Origin: Arthrobacter_E sp041360795
Lineage (GTDB): Bacteria; Actinomycetota; Actinomycetes; Actinomycetales; Micrococcaceae
Direction of reading: 5' to 3'
DNA: 64,000 bases
Assembly: GCF_041360795.1 (NCBI RefSeq)
Contig: NZ_JBFUPW010000003.1
Span: 372,001-436,000 of the forward strand
Of the stretch, positions 17,018-29,278 are shown piece after piece. Within the stretch, counting starts at the first letter, position 1. Each line of letters starts with the position of its first letter. The notes beneath the pieces were generated by a model that was not told the origin of the DNA, searched no databases, and was given only the letters and a program-made list of their open reading frames with translations. Both the position numbers and the translations under genes were made by a program.

Positions 17018-18442
17018 ATGGACGAGAGCAATCACGCAGACACGGTCGGTGGTCCCTGGCGCCAGGTGGTCCATCTTCTGGAGCGGGATCCGCAGGTTTC
17101 CCCACGTCAGCGCGCTTTCGTCTCCCTCGCTCAGGCTCAGGGCCTGGTCGGTTCCACCCTCCTGGTGGCCGTTCCCAATGAGATGACCCGTGACGTCCTG
17201 ATCAACCAGGTGAAGGATTCCCTGGACGCCGCCCTGCGGGAGGTGTTCTCAGACGAGATCCGCTGCGCGATCGACGTGGACGCCAATCTCTCTCCCGTCG
17301 TGCCTGCCGTGCCCGCCGCCGTCGTGATCCCTGAGGAGCTGGACATCGAGACGCCGGCCAGCGAGGTCCGGGCCCAGCCCACTCCGCCGAGCAATTCCCA
17401 GGAGTTCGGCCGGCTCAACCCCAAGTACCTCTTCGACACCTTCGTGATCGGGCAGTCGAACCGCTTCGCACACGCCGCCGCGGTGGCGGTCGCCGAGGCG
17501 CCGGCCAAGGCTTACAACCCGCTCTTCATCTACGGCGATTCCGGCCTGGGCAAGACCCACCTGCTGCACGCGATCGGCCACTACGCCCGGCGCCTCTACA
17601 GCGGCATCCGCGTCCGCTACGTGAACTCCGAAGAGTTCACGAACGACTTCATCAACTCGATCCGCGATGACGAGGGCACCAGCTTCAAGCAGATGTACCG
17701 GAACGTGGACGTCCTGCTGATCGACGACATCCAGTTCCTGGCCGGCAAGGACGCCACGATGGAGGAGTTCTTCCACACGTTCAACGCCCTGCACCAGAAC
17801 AACAAGCAGGTGGTCATCACCAGCGATCAGCCGCCCAAGGCGCTCGACGGCTTCGAGGACCGTCTGAAGTCGCGGTTCGAATGGGGCCTCCTCACGGACA
17901 TCCAGCCCCCGGAGCTGGAGACCCGCATCGCCATCCTCCGCAAGAAGGCCCTCAGCGAAGGGCTCTCCGCGCCGGATGAGGCGCTCGAATACATCGCTTC
18001 CCGCATCTCCAGCAACATCCGTGAACTGGAGGGCGCTCTCATCCGCGTGACCGCCTTCGCCAGCCTGAACCGTCAGCCGGTGGACGTGGCCCTGGCCGAG
18101 ATGGTGCTCAAGGACCTCATCACCGATGAAGGCGCCCAGGAGATCACGGCGTCCCAGATCCTCGACGCCACAGCGGACTACTTCAAGCTCTCGCTCGACG
18201 AGCTGTGCAGCAAGTCCCGTACCCGGACGCTCGTGACCGCTCGTCAGATCGCCATGTACCTCTGCCGCGAGCTCACGGACATGTCGCTGCCGAAGATCGG
18301 CCAGGAGATCGGCGGACGGGATCACACCACCGTGATGCACGCCGATCGGAAGATCCGCGAACTGATGAGCGAACGCCGCCAGATCTTCAATCAGGTCACC
18401 GAACTGACCAACAAGATCAAGCAGCAGCAGCGAGAGGCCTGA
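17018..18442 (+). CDS. dnaA: Chromosomal replication initiator DnaA
   Basis: AAA+ initiator of 474 residues that binds DnaA boxes and opens oriC. Visible are the N-terminal domain I (~1-90), the Walker A GDSGLGKTHLLHA, Walker B VLLIDDIQFLAGK, sensor regions, and the C-terminal DNA-binding signature GGRDHTTVMHADRKI. ATG at 17018 (MDESNHADTVGGPW) is preferred; the frame is open upstream to 16778 but that part reads across DnaA boxes and is not conserved-looking. A GTG at 17012 is an alternative; no strong SD is present for either. Flanked by DnaA boxes on both sides. Confidence 0.97.
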   Translation: MDESNHADTVGGPWRQVVHLLERDPQVSPRQRAFVSLAQAQGLVGSTLLVAVPNEMTRDVLINQVKDSLDAALREVFSDEIRCAIDVDANLSPVVPAVPAAVVIPEELDIETPASEVRAQPTPPSNSQEFGRLNPKYLFDTFVIGQSNRFAHAAAVAVAEAPAKAYNPLFIYGDSGLGKTHLLHAIGHYARRLYSGIRVRYVNSEEFTNDFINSIRDDEGTSFKQMYRNVDVLLIDDIQFLAGKDATMEEFFHTFNALHQNNKQVVITSDQPPKALDGFEDRLKSRFEWGLLTDIQPPELETRIAILRKKALSEGLSAPDEALEYIASRISSNIRELEGALIRVTAFASLNRQPVDVALAEMVLKDLITDEGAQEITASQILDATADYFKLSLDELCSKSRTRTLVTARQIAMYLCRELTDMSLPKIGQEIGGRDHTTVMHADRKIRELMSERRQIFNQVTELTNKIKQQQREA

Positions 18443-19006
18443 GGCCCTTCGCGGAACCCACTCCTTATTAACTTAACAACACCTGTGGATAAACCTGGGG
18501 ACAGTTAAGTGGAGAAGCCGGTCGAATGGTCTTAAAACCTCCTGCGACGCTGTGGATCCCCGAAATGACGCTGAAGCATTGCCCACAGGCACACTGCGGT
18601 TGTCGGCATTAACGCCCACAGCGAGTCAACAGGGAACTTCCGCGGAAGGACGCGGCTGGATCCGGTTATCCACAGAATCCACAGCAGTTATTAACACTAC
18701 GAATCCCAAAAGATCTGAAAATCGTGAGATAACAACTTCCCTCCGCTCCGGCGCCCGTCCCACAACCCCGAGGCCTCCGGCCCCGGCGGGACCGGAACAC
18801 CCCTCCACGGCAGGTCCCCGGAACTTCACCGGACGAACCGCCGAACGGCTGGATCCCGAGGTGAACCCGGCATCGCCGGATCCACTCGGATCCCGTGAGA
18901 TCGGCCACCCGTGCAGCACTTGGCTCCGGGGCCGGGTATTCTTGCAAGCTGAATCCGACTAAGCTGGGCGCAACGAGCTCCCGTACTTGAAAGGCGGCAC
19001 CCTTCC
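18443..19006. promoter_or_regulatory. Origin of replication oriC (dnaA-dnaN intergenic)
   Basis: A 564-bp gap with DnaA boxes TGTGGATAA (18484, perfect on the complement), TGTGGATCC (18551), TTGCCCACA (18579), a perfect TTATCCACA (18666) and GAATCCACA (18675). AT-rich stretches lie at 18462-18480 and 18684-18750, the latter the better candidate for the unwinding element. The dnaA-dnaN gap is the known actinobacterial origin location. The right part (18760-19000) is GC-rich and should contain the dnaN promoter. Confidence 0.85.
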
Positions 19007-20131
19007 GTGAAGTTCAGAGTCGAACGGGACGTTCTCGCCGAGGCAGTGAGCTGGGCAGCACGCTCACTTTCTCCCCGGCCACCGGTACCGGTTCTCTCTG
19101 GTCTCCTCCTCAAGGCGGAACACGGAACGGTCAGCCTCTCGAGCTTCGATTACGAGACGTCGGCACGTCTGGAGATCCCCGCTGAGATCCGCGATGAAGG
19201 CACGATTCTCGTGTCCGGCCGTCTGCTCGCCGACATCTGCCGCAGCCTGCCCTCCGCACCGGTCGACATCGAGACCGACGGGTCCAAGGTCACCCTGACC
19301 TGCCGCCGCAGCTCATTCCACCTCGCGACCATGCCGGAGAACGAGTACCCCGCCCTCCCGGCACTGCCCGACAGCAACGGAATGGTCGACGGGGCCGCGT
19401 TCTCGCAGGCCGTCAGCCAGGTGATCATCGCCGCGAGCAAGGACGACACCCTGCCGATCCTCACCGGTGTGCGCCTCGAGTTCGAAGACGACCTCATCAC
19501 GTTCCTCGCCACCGACCGCTACCGTCTGGCCATGAAGGAACTCCCCTGGGCGCCCACCGCTCCCGGACAGTCCATGTCCGCGCTGGTCAAGGCCAAAACC
19601 CTCAACGAAGTCGCCAAGACCCTCGGCGGCAGTGGCGAACTGAAGCTCGCGATCACCCAGGACGACTCCCGGCTGATCGCCTTCGAGAGCGCCGGACGTG
19701 CCACCACCTCGTTGCTGGTGGACGGCGACTACCCCAAGATCCGTTCGCTCTTCCCTGAAACCACGGCCATCCACGCCGTGGTCAACACCTCCGAACTCGT
19801 GGAGGCCGTCCGCCGTGTCTCGCTCGTCGCTGAGCGGAACACCCCGGTGCGTCTGGCTTTCACTGATGGACAAGTCCACCTCGATGCCGGCACGGGCGAA
19901 GACGCCCAGGCCTCCGAAGAGCTGGAAGCACGTTTGGAAGGCGAGGACATCACGGTCGCGTTCAACCCCGGTTACCTGATCGAGGGTCTGAGCGTCATCG
20001 AGACCCGGTTCGTCAGGTTCTCCTTCACCTCCGCTCCGAAGCCGGCCATGCTGACGGCTCAGGCGGAGCTCGAGGGCGAGGACTCGGACGACTACCGCTA
20101 CCTGGTGATGCCCGTCCGCCTCCCGAACTGA
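19007..20131 (+). CDS. dnaN: DNA polymerase III sliding clamp (beta subunit)
   Basis: A 374-residue ring-forming processivity clamp with three similar domains. It starts VKFRVERDVLAEAVSWAARS and ends in the conserved clamp tail YLVMPVRLPN. GTG at 19007 with AAGG upstream. It binds polymerase III and other replication and repair factors, and lies directly downstream of oriC as usual. Confidence 0.97.
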   Translation: MKFRVERDVLAEAVSWAARSLSPRPPVPVLSGLLLKAEHGTVSLSSFDYETSARLEIPAEIRDEGTILVSGRLLADICRSLPSAPVDIETDGSKVTLTCRRSSFHLATMPENEYPALPALPDSNGMVDGAAFSQAVSQVIIAASKDDTLPILTGVRLEFEDDLITFLATDRYRLAMKELPWAPTAPGQSMSALVKAKTLNEVAKTLGGSGELKLAITQDDSRLIAFESAGRATTSLLVDGDYPKIRSLFPETTAIHAVVNTSELVEAVRRVSLVAERNTPVRLAFTDGQVHLDAGTGEDAQASEELEARLEGEDITVAFNPGYLIEGLSVIETRFVRFSFTSAPKPAMLTAQAELEGEDSDDYRYLVMPVRLPN

Positions 20132-20165
20132 CGTGCGAAACCAGCTAAGGAAAGAAGTGGACGCC

Positions 20166-21065
<900 letters not shown>

Positions 21066-21074
21066 TCTCCTGGC

Positions 21075-22325
21075 GTGTACCTGGCGCATCTCTCGCTGAC
21101 GGATTTCCGCAGTTACCCTCAGCTTGAACTCCCGCTGGAGCCGGGCGTGACCGTCCTGGTCGGTTCCAACGGCGTGGGCAAGACCAACGTGGTGGAAGCG
21201 ATCGGCTACCTTTCCACGCTCGGTTCGCACCGCGTCTCCTCGGACCAGCCGTTGTTGCGGTTCGGGACCGAGCAGGCGTTCATCCGGGCCCGGCTGGTCC
21301 GCGGTGAGCAGCAGGCCAGCGTGGAAGTGGAGATCAACGCCGCCAGGGCCAACCGGGCCCGCATCAACCGGGGGAACCCGGTGCGGGCCCGGGACATCCT
21401 GGGCCTGGTCCGTTCGGTGCTCTTCGCACCGGAGGACCTGGCCCTGGTCAAGGGGGAACCGGCCGTCCGGCGCCGGTTCCTCGACGAACTGCTCGTGACG
21501 CTGGAACCGCGCCACGCGGGGACGCGCGCCGATTACGACCGGGTCCTCAAACAACGGAACGCCCTGCTGAAGTCGGCCCGCGGCGGCCGGCTGTCCTCCG
21601 CACAGGAATCCACCCTCGACGTCTGGGATCACCACCTCGCGGCCAAGGGCGCCGAACTGCTGCACGCGAGGCTCGCTCTGGTCCGGAGTCTTCAGCCTCA
21701 TATCGACACCGCGTATGCCTCCCTCACCGATGGTTCGAAGATCGCGCGGGCCCAGTACCGCTCCACGGTCGCCTTCGAGACCGAGGCGAACGAGGTGGAC
21801 TCGCTGCCCGCTCCAACCGCAGCGGACGACGACGGCGGCCCCGCCGTCGTCGGGATCCCTGCGGCTGAGGATGACGCGGCGCGGCTCGCCGGAGACGACG
21901 TCGCCCGGCTCACCGAACGCTATCTGCTGGCGCTGAAAGCGAGTCGGCAGCAGGAAGCCGACCGGGGCCTGACCCTCGTGGGACCGCACCGCGAGGAATG
22001 GGAGCTGCTCCTGGGCCAGGCGCCCGCGAAGGGCTTCGCCTCGCACGGTGAGACCTGGTCCTTCGCGCTGTCCCTGCGCCTGGCCGCGTACTACGCCCTG
22101 CTAGAGGACGATCTGTCCGGAACGCAGGCGCCCATCCTGATCCTGGACGACGTCTTCGCCGAGCTCGACGCCCAGCGGCGGGCACGTCTGGCGACGATCG
22201 TGGCCACTGCGGAACAAGTGCTGGTCACAGCCGCGGTGGACAGCGATGTGCCCGAGGAGCTTGCCGGTTCCAGGGTCCGGGTGCTTCCCGGCACAGTCCT
22301 TCCGGGAGACGGCGATGGTGCGTGA
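21075..22325 (+). CDS. recF: DNA replication and repair protein RecF
   Basis: A 416-residue SMC-like ATPase that loads RecA at gaps. Walker A GSNGVGKTN near residue 35, signature motif SHGETWSFALSLRLA, and Walker B PILILDDVFAELD. An acidic, low-complexity insertion around residues 240-275 (ADDDGGPAVVGIPAAEDDAA) is not typical and probably a surface loop. GTG at 21075 lies 9 bases after gnd; the end overlaps dciA. Confidence 0.95.
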   Translation: MYLAHLSLTDFRSYPQLELPLEPGVTVLVGSNGVGKTNVVEAIGYLSTLGSHRVSSDQPLLRFGTEQAFIRARLVRGEQQASVEVEINAARANRARINRGNPVRARDILGLVRSVLFAPEDLALVKGEPAVRRRFLDELLVTLEPRHAGTRADYDRVLKQRNALLKSARGGRLSSAQESTLDVWDHHLAAKGAELLHARLALVRSLQPHIDTAYASLTDGSKIARAQYRSTVAFETEANEVDSLPAPTAADDDGGPAVVGIPAAEDDAARLAGDDVARLTERYLLALKASRQQEADRGLTLVGPHREEWELLLGQAPAKGFASHGETWSFALSLRLAAYYALLEDDLSGTQAPILILDDVFAELDAQRRARLATIVATAEQVLVTAAVDSDVPEELAGSRVRVLPGTVLPGDGDGA

Positions 22326-22857
22326 ACCGGATCCGGGCACACCCGAACAGGAGGGCCCGGACGCAGCACGTGACGCTTTGCGGCGTGCGCGCCGCGCTGC
22401 GGAATTGCGCGGCGAGATCCGGAGCAGGTCCACGTCCGGATCGCTCGAAGGTCCCCGGCCGGCGAAGAAGAAGGCCCGTCCGTCCCGCGAATTCGGGCTG
22501 GGCCGCGATCCTCAGGGCGTCGGGTCGATCATGGGACGGCTCGTGGTGGACCGGGGCTGGAGCTCGCCGGTCGCGGTCGGATCGGTGGTCAGCCAGTGGC
22601 CGTCATTCGTCGGTCCGGAGGTCGCCGCGCATTGCCAGGCGACAGGATTCGCCGGCACCACGCTGACGGTGCGCTGTGATTCCACGGCCTGGGCCGCCAA
22701 CATGAGGCTGCTGAGGCCCAGCCTTCTGGAGAAGTTCCGGACCGAAGTGGGGCCGGGGATCGTGACGGTGATCGAGATCCACGGACCCAACCCGCCGTCC
22801 TGGAAGAAGGGGCGCCGGAGTGTGCCCGGACGGGGTCCGCGCGACACGTATGGGTGA
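22315..22857 (+). CDS. dciA: DciA-family (DUF721) replicative helicase loader
   Basis: A 180-residue protein. The basic, Ala/Arg-rich N-terminal ~65 residues precede the DUF721 domain (PSFVGPEVAAHCQ, then LTVRCDSTAWAANMRLL), which has a KH-like fold. DciA is the ancestral loader of DnaB helicase in bacteria without DnaC/DnaI. ATG at 22315 follows GGGAG and overlaps the recF end by 11 bases. Position between recF and gyrB is standard in actinobacteria. Confidence 0.88.
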   Translation: MVREPDPGTPEQEGPDAARDALRRARRAAELRGEIRSRSTSGSLEGPRPAKKKARPSREFGLGRDPQGVGSIMGRLVVDRGWSSPVAVGSVVSQWPSFVGPEVAAHCQATGFAGTTLTVRCDSTAWAANMRLLRPSLLEKFRTEVGPGIVTVIEIHGPNPPSWKKGRRSVPGRGPRDTYG

Positions 22858-23219
22858 AACGCTCCACGGCCTCCAGGAGCTCTGAACGCCCCGTGAGCCG
22901 TATCCCGGGCCATCCAAGAGCCCTCCGAGAGCGCCAAGAGCCCGTTGCGGGCCGGTCAGGGCAGTTTTTCTTCGCCAGGAGCGTCCCAGAATCAGGATTC
23001 GTTCAGTTCTAAAGGGTAGAATGAACGGTGAGGCTCAGAGCGCCGCTTCGTGACGGATCCGGCGCTCGACCCATGTCCCGGGACCGCACCGGCGGTGCCT
23101 CGCGCCGGAGGACCCATGGAACGAGCACCACACACGTCAGCCCGTTCACGTCAGCCGACCGCCGCAGCGGATGGCTGGCCGAGCACGCTTTAAGAGAGCA
23201 ACGAAGGAAAGACACGCCT
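22858..23219 (+). promoter_or_regulatory. gyrB upstream region with candidate promoter
   Basis: Gene-free 362 bp. A sigma70-like -10 TAGAAT at 23017-23022 is the best promoter candidate, giving a leader of roughly 190 bases before gyrB. An open frame starting at 23028 is in phase with gyrB but adds 64 Arg-rich residues absent from GyrB proteins. Such long gyrB leaders may be supercoiling-sensitive; no specific RNA structure is evident. Confidence 0.5.
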
Positions 23220-25274
23220 GTGGCCATTGAGAACGCCGAACACCCAGACGCCGATCCGCAGCAGGAAAGCGGATTGTCCGCCACCACGCAGCGCGACTAC
23301 GGCGCCAGTGACATCACCGTCCTTGAAGGTCTGGAAGCCGTCCGCAAACGGCCCGGCATGTACATCGGTTCGACCGGACCCCGCGGTCTGCACCACCTCG
23401 TCTACGAAGTCGTGGACAACTCGGTGGATGAGGCCCTGGCCGGGTACTGCTCCCACATCGAAGTGGTGCTCCAGGCCGACGGCGGCGTCAGCGTGGTGGA
23501 TGACGGCCGTGGCATCCCCGTGGACATCCACCCCACCGAGGGCAAGCCGACGGTGGAAGTGGTCATGACCATCCTGCATGCCGGCGGCAAGTTCGGTGGC
23601 GGCGGCTACTCCGTCTCCGGTGGTCTGCACGGCGTGGGCATCTCCGTCGTCAACGCGCTGTCCCGCCGCGTGGACACCGTGGTCCGTCGTCAGGGTCACG
23701 CCTGGCGCATGTCCTTCGCCGACGGCGGCAAGCCCATGGGCCCGCTGGTCGAGGGCGAGGAGACCGAGGAGACGGGCACCACCCAGACGTTCTACCCGGA
23801 TCCCGAGATCTTCGAGACCACCGAGTTCGATTTCGAGACCCTCCGCGCCCGCTTCCAGCAGATGGCGTTCCTCAACAAGGGCCTGCGCATCACACTGACG
23901 GATGAGCGCGAGATCGAGACGCCCGACGAGGACCTGGACCTGGACCACCTCAACGAGGCGGAAAGCGGCCCCCGCACGGTGGTCTACCAGTACGACAACG
24001 GTCTTCTGGACTACGTGATCCACCTCAACAAGAGCAAGAAGACCGAGCTGGTCCACCCGGACGTGATCTCCCTCGCGACCGAGGACACCGACAAGCAGAT
24101 CTCGCTCGAGATGGCGATGCAGTGGACCACGGCGTACTCCGAGAGCGTCCACACCTACGCCAACACCATCAACACGCATGAGGGCGGCACGCATGAGGAG
24201 GGTTTCCGCGCTGCGCTGACCACCCTCATCAACCGGTACGCCCGCGAGAAGAACATCATCAAGGAGAAGGACGACAACCTCACCGGTGATGACATCCGTG
24301 AAGGCCTGACCGCCGTCATCTCCGTGAAGCTCTCCGAACCGCAGTTCGAAGGCCAGACCAAGACCAAGCTCGGCAACTCCGAGGCCAAGGGCTTCGTGCA
24401 GCGTGCCGTGACCGAGGAGCTCGGTGACTGGCTGGAGCGCAACCCCGGCCCCGCGCGGGACATCATCCGGAAGGCGATCAACGCCGCCCAGGCACGCCTC
24501 GCGGCCCGGAAGGCCCGCGACAATGCCCGCCGGAAGAGCCCGCTGGAGTCCTTCGGCATGCCCGGCAAGCTCTCCGACTGCTCCTCCAAGGACCCGTCGC
24601 GCTGTGAGGTGTACATCGTGGAGGGTGACTCCGCAGGTGGTTCCGCCAAGCGCGGCCGCAACCCGGAGACCCAGGCGATCCTGCCCTTGCGAGGCAAGAT
24701 CCTGAACGTCGAGCGTGCCCGCCTGGACAAGGCTCTCGGCAACGCCGAAGTGCAGTCGATGATCACGGCGTTCGGCGCCGGCATCGGTGAGGACTTCGAT
24801 CTCGAGAAGCTGCGGTACCACAAGATCGTGCTCATGGCCGATGCCGATGTGGACGGCCAGCACATCACCACGCTGCTCATGACCCTGCTGTTCCGCTACA
24901 TGCGGCCGCTCATCGAGAACGGGTACGTCTACCTGGCGCAGCCGCCGCTGTACCGCATCAAGTGGTCCAACGCGACGCACGATTACGTCTACAGCGACGC
25001 CGAGCGTGACGCCGCGCTGGCCAAGGGCCAGGCCGAGAACAAGCGCCTGCCCAAGGAGAACGGCATCCAGCGTTACAAGGGTCTCGGCGAGATGGACTAC
25101 ACCGAGCTCTGGGACACCACCATGGACCCCGACCGCCGCACGCTGCTGCAGGTCACCATGGATGACGCCCTCGCCGCGGACCAGGTGTTCTCGGTCCTCA
25201 TGGGCGAGGATGTCGAATCCCGCCGTAACTTCATCCAGCAGAACGCCAAGGACGTCAGGTTCCTGGACATCTAG
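23220..25274 (+). CDS. gyrB: DNA gyrase subunit B
   Basis: ATPase subunit of gyrase, 684 residues. GHKL ATPase motifs VVDNSVDEALAG, DDGRGIPVDIH and GGLHGVGISVVNALS; TOPRIM motifs EGDSAGGSAKRGRN and DADVDGQHI. GTG at 23220 with GAAGGAAAG 9 bases upstream starts the protein at VAIENAEHPDADPQ. Introduces negative supercoils with GyrA; target of novobiocin. gyrA follows 79 bases later. Confidence 0.97.
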   Translation: MAIENAEHPDADPQQESGLSATTQRDYGASDITVLEGLEAVRKRPGMYIGSTGPRGLHHLVYEVVDNSVDEALAGYCSHIEVVLQADGGVSVVDDGRGIPVDIHPTEGKPTVEVVMTILHAGGKFGGGGYSVSGGLHGVGISVVNALSRRVDTVVRRQGHAWRMSFADGGKPMGPLVEGEETEETGTTQTFYPDPEIFETTEFDFETLRARFQQMAFLNKGLRITLTDEREIETPDEDLDLDHLNEAESGPRTVVYQYDNGLLDYVIHLNKSKKTELVHPDVISLATEDTDKQISLEMAMQWTTAYSESVHTYANTINTHEGGTHEEGFRAALTTLINRYAREKNIIKEKDDNLTGDDIREGLTAVISVKLSEPQFEGQTKTKLGNSEAKGFVQRAVTEELGDWLERNPGPARDIIRKAINAAQARLAARKARDNARRKSPLESFGMPGKLSDCSSKDPSRCEVYIVEGDSAGGSAKRGRNPETQAILPLRGKILNVERARLDKALGNAEVQSMITAFGAGIGEDFDLEKLRYHKIVLMADADVDGQHITTLLMTLLFRYMRPLIENGYVYLAQPPLYRIKWSNATHDYVYSDAERDAALAKGQAENKRLPKENGIQRYKGLGEMDYTELWDTTMDPDRRTLLQVTMDDALAADQVFSVLMGEDVESRRNFIQQNAKDVRFLDI

Positions 25275-25353
25275 GCGAGCAGGCGACGGCGGCCGAGTGC
25301 CGCCGTCGTGCGCCTGATCCGGAACTGATCAACGTGAAACGAAAGACGGAACG

Positions 25354-28019
<2,666 letters not shown>

Positions 28020-28023
<4 letters not shown>

Positions 28024-28772
28024 GCCCCTCGAACTCGAGCCCCTTTGAGAGCCGACCGACGAAGGACGAAGGCTCCGCGAACCCATCCGGTGGTTCCGCC
28101 GACAAGGGCGGTCAGCCGTCCCGGCCGGTGGCGTCCCCCTTCGAAGCCCCGCAGCAGCCGAAGCCTCAGGCCAAGCCCGCTGCGGAGCAGCAGCGCCAGG
28201 CTCCCGCATCCCGTCCGGCTCCGGCCGTGAGCAAGTCTCCCGTCCCCGGCGCCACCGGTGCGGCCCAGGGTGCTGCGAACGCTTCGCGTCCCGCCGACGC
28301 GCGGCCGGCGCAGGCACGCCCGGCCCAGGCCCGTCCTGCTCAGGCTCCTGCGGGTCCGGCTGCGTCCGCCGCGACCGCGGGGCTCGTGAAGCCCGCGCCC
28401 AAGGCGAAGGTGCGCCGCGCCAAGCTCATGATCAGCAAGGTCGACCCGTGGTCGGTCCTGAAGATGTCCTTCCTGCTCTCCGTGGCCCTGGGCATCGTGA
28501 CCGTGGTGGCCGCCCTGGTCCTGTGGACCGTGCTGGACCTGACCGGCATCTTCAACCAGGTCAACAAGCTCGTGGGTGACGTGGCCGGCAGCGAAAGCGG
28601 CGGCTTCGACCTCCGGAAGGTCGCCTCGCTCGGCCAGGTGGTCTCCTTCTCGACGATCATCGCCGTGGTCAACGTCGTGCTCCTGACGGCCATCTCGACG
28701 CTGTCCGCCGTGCTGTACAACCTCGCCGCCACCCTGGTGGGCGGCGTGGGCGTCACGCTCACGGACGACTGA
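28020..28772 (+). CDS. DUF3566 membrane protein
   Basis: A 250-residue protein of unknown function. The first ~130 residues are Pro/Ala/Gln-rich with tandem AQARP-type repeats. The DUF3566 domain (VRRAKLMISKVDPWSVLKMS onward) has two membrane helices separated by ~40 residues. It follows gyrA in most actinobacteria (mycobacterial counterpart Rv0007) and is translationally coupled to it here through the GTGA overlap. A link to gyrase or to division has not been demonstrated from sequence. Confidence 0.88.
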
Positions 28773-28800
28773 ACGGCCCCTTCGAGAGCCAGCCTCTGAT

Positions 28801-28834
28801 CGGCCGGGACACCGTGTGGACGGTGTCCCGGCCG
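28801..28834 (+). terminator. Rho-independent terminator after the gyrBA operon
   Basis: Perfect 15-bp stem CGGCCGGGACACCGT/ACGGTGTCCCGGCCG with a GTGG loop, followed by ATTTGG. Confidence 0.85.
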
Positions 28835-28836
28835 AT

Positions 28837-28865
28837 TTGGATTGGACAGGGAAGTCCTGTAAAGT
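28837..28865 (+). promoter_or_regulatory. Candidate promoter of tRNA-Ile
   Basis: TTGGAT (28837-28842), 17-base spacer, TAAAGT (28860-28865); about 30 bp before the mature tRNA. Confidence 0.55.
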
Positions 28866-28903
28866 CTTATCTCGGCCCGATCGAGGAGACTCGTAGGCTG
28901 TGG

Positions 28904-28977
28904 GGGCGTATAGCTCAGGCGGTTAGAGCGCTTCGCTGATAACGAAGAGGTCCCAGGTTCAAGTCCTGGTACGCCCA
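28904..28977 (+). tRNA. ileT: tRNA-Ile (anticodon GAT)
   Basis: Complete cloverleaf: acceptor GGGCGTA/TACGCCC, D arm GCTC/GAGC, anticodon arm CTTCG-CTGATAA-CGAAG with GAT at 28938-28940, T arm CCAGG-TTCAAGT-CCTGG, discriminator A at 28977. CCA is not encoded. This tRNA-Ile/tRNA-Ala pair downstream of gyrA is common in actinobacteria and is not part of an rRNA operon here. Confidence 0.97.
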
Positions 28978-29007
28978 CGGAACACCGAGTTCACGGAACG
29001 AGGCACC

Positions 29008-29124
29008 ATGAAGAAATTGCTCGTCATCGCACTGGCAGTCGCTTCCGTGGTCATCGTGAAGAAGGCCCGGGAGTCCGAAGCCCAGAAGGGTGCCTGGAAG
29101 CAAGGAACCGATACGGTTTCCTGA
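29008..29124 (+). CDS. DLW-39-like small membrane protein
   Basis: A 38-residue gene between the two tRNAs: MKKLLVIALAVASVVIVKKA, then a charged stretch and the end GAWKQGTDTVS. One N-terminal hydrophobic helix with a positive start and a conserved Trp near the C-terminus fit the DLW-39 family, tiny actinobacterial proteins found after tRNA-Ile. The family's DLW is here GAW. ATG at 29008 is preceded by GGAACGAGG. Function unknown. Confidence 0.8.
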   Translation: MKKLLVIALAVASVVIVKKARESEAQKGAWKQGTDTVS

Positions 29125-29135
29125 CCGGGATTTCT

Positions 29136-29211
29136 GGGGGCATGGCGCAATTGGTAGCGCACCTGCTTTGCAAGCAGGGGGTTAGGGGTTCGAGTCCCCT
29201 TGCCTCCACCA
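29136..29211 (+). tRNA. alaT: tRNA-Ala (anticodon TGC)
   Basis: Acceptor GGGGGCA/TGCCTCC (one G-U pair), anticodon arm CCTGC-TTTGCAA-GCAGG with TGC at 29169-29171, T arm GGGG-TTCGAGT-CCCC, discriminator A at 29208 and encoded CCA at 29209-29211. Confidence 0.97.
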
Positions 29212-29215
29212 GCAC

Positions 29216-29247
29216 AAAAGGATCGTCGCAAGACGGTCCTTTTGTTT
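29216..29247 (+). terminator. Terminator after tRNA-Ala
   Basis: Stem AAAAGGATCGTC/GACGGTCCTTTT with GCAA tetraloop and one wobble pair, followed by GTTTTG. Confidence 0.85.
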
Positions 29248-29278
29248 TGCCCCCACGACGACGGCGGAAGGCTGAGGC

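Noticed and set aside
23028..23219. N-terminal extension of GyrB by 64 residues
   Set aside because: Arg-rich, not part of GyrB, and GTG 23220 has a good SD.
25324..25339. Possible tenth parS before gyrA (TGATCAACGTGAAACG)
   Set aside because: Only one half matches; four positions differ from consensus and the palindrome is broken. It is better read as part of the gyrA leader.
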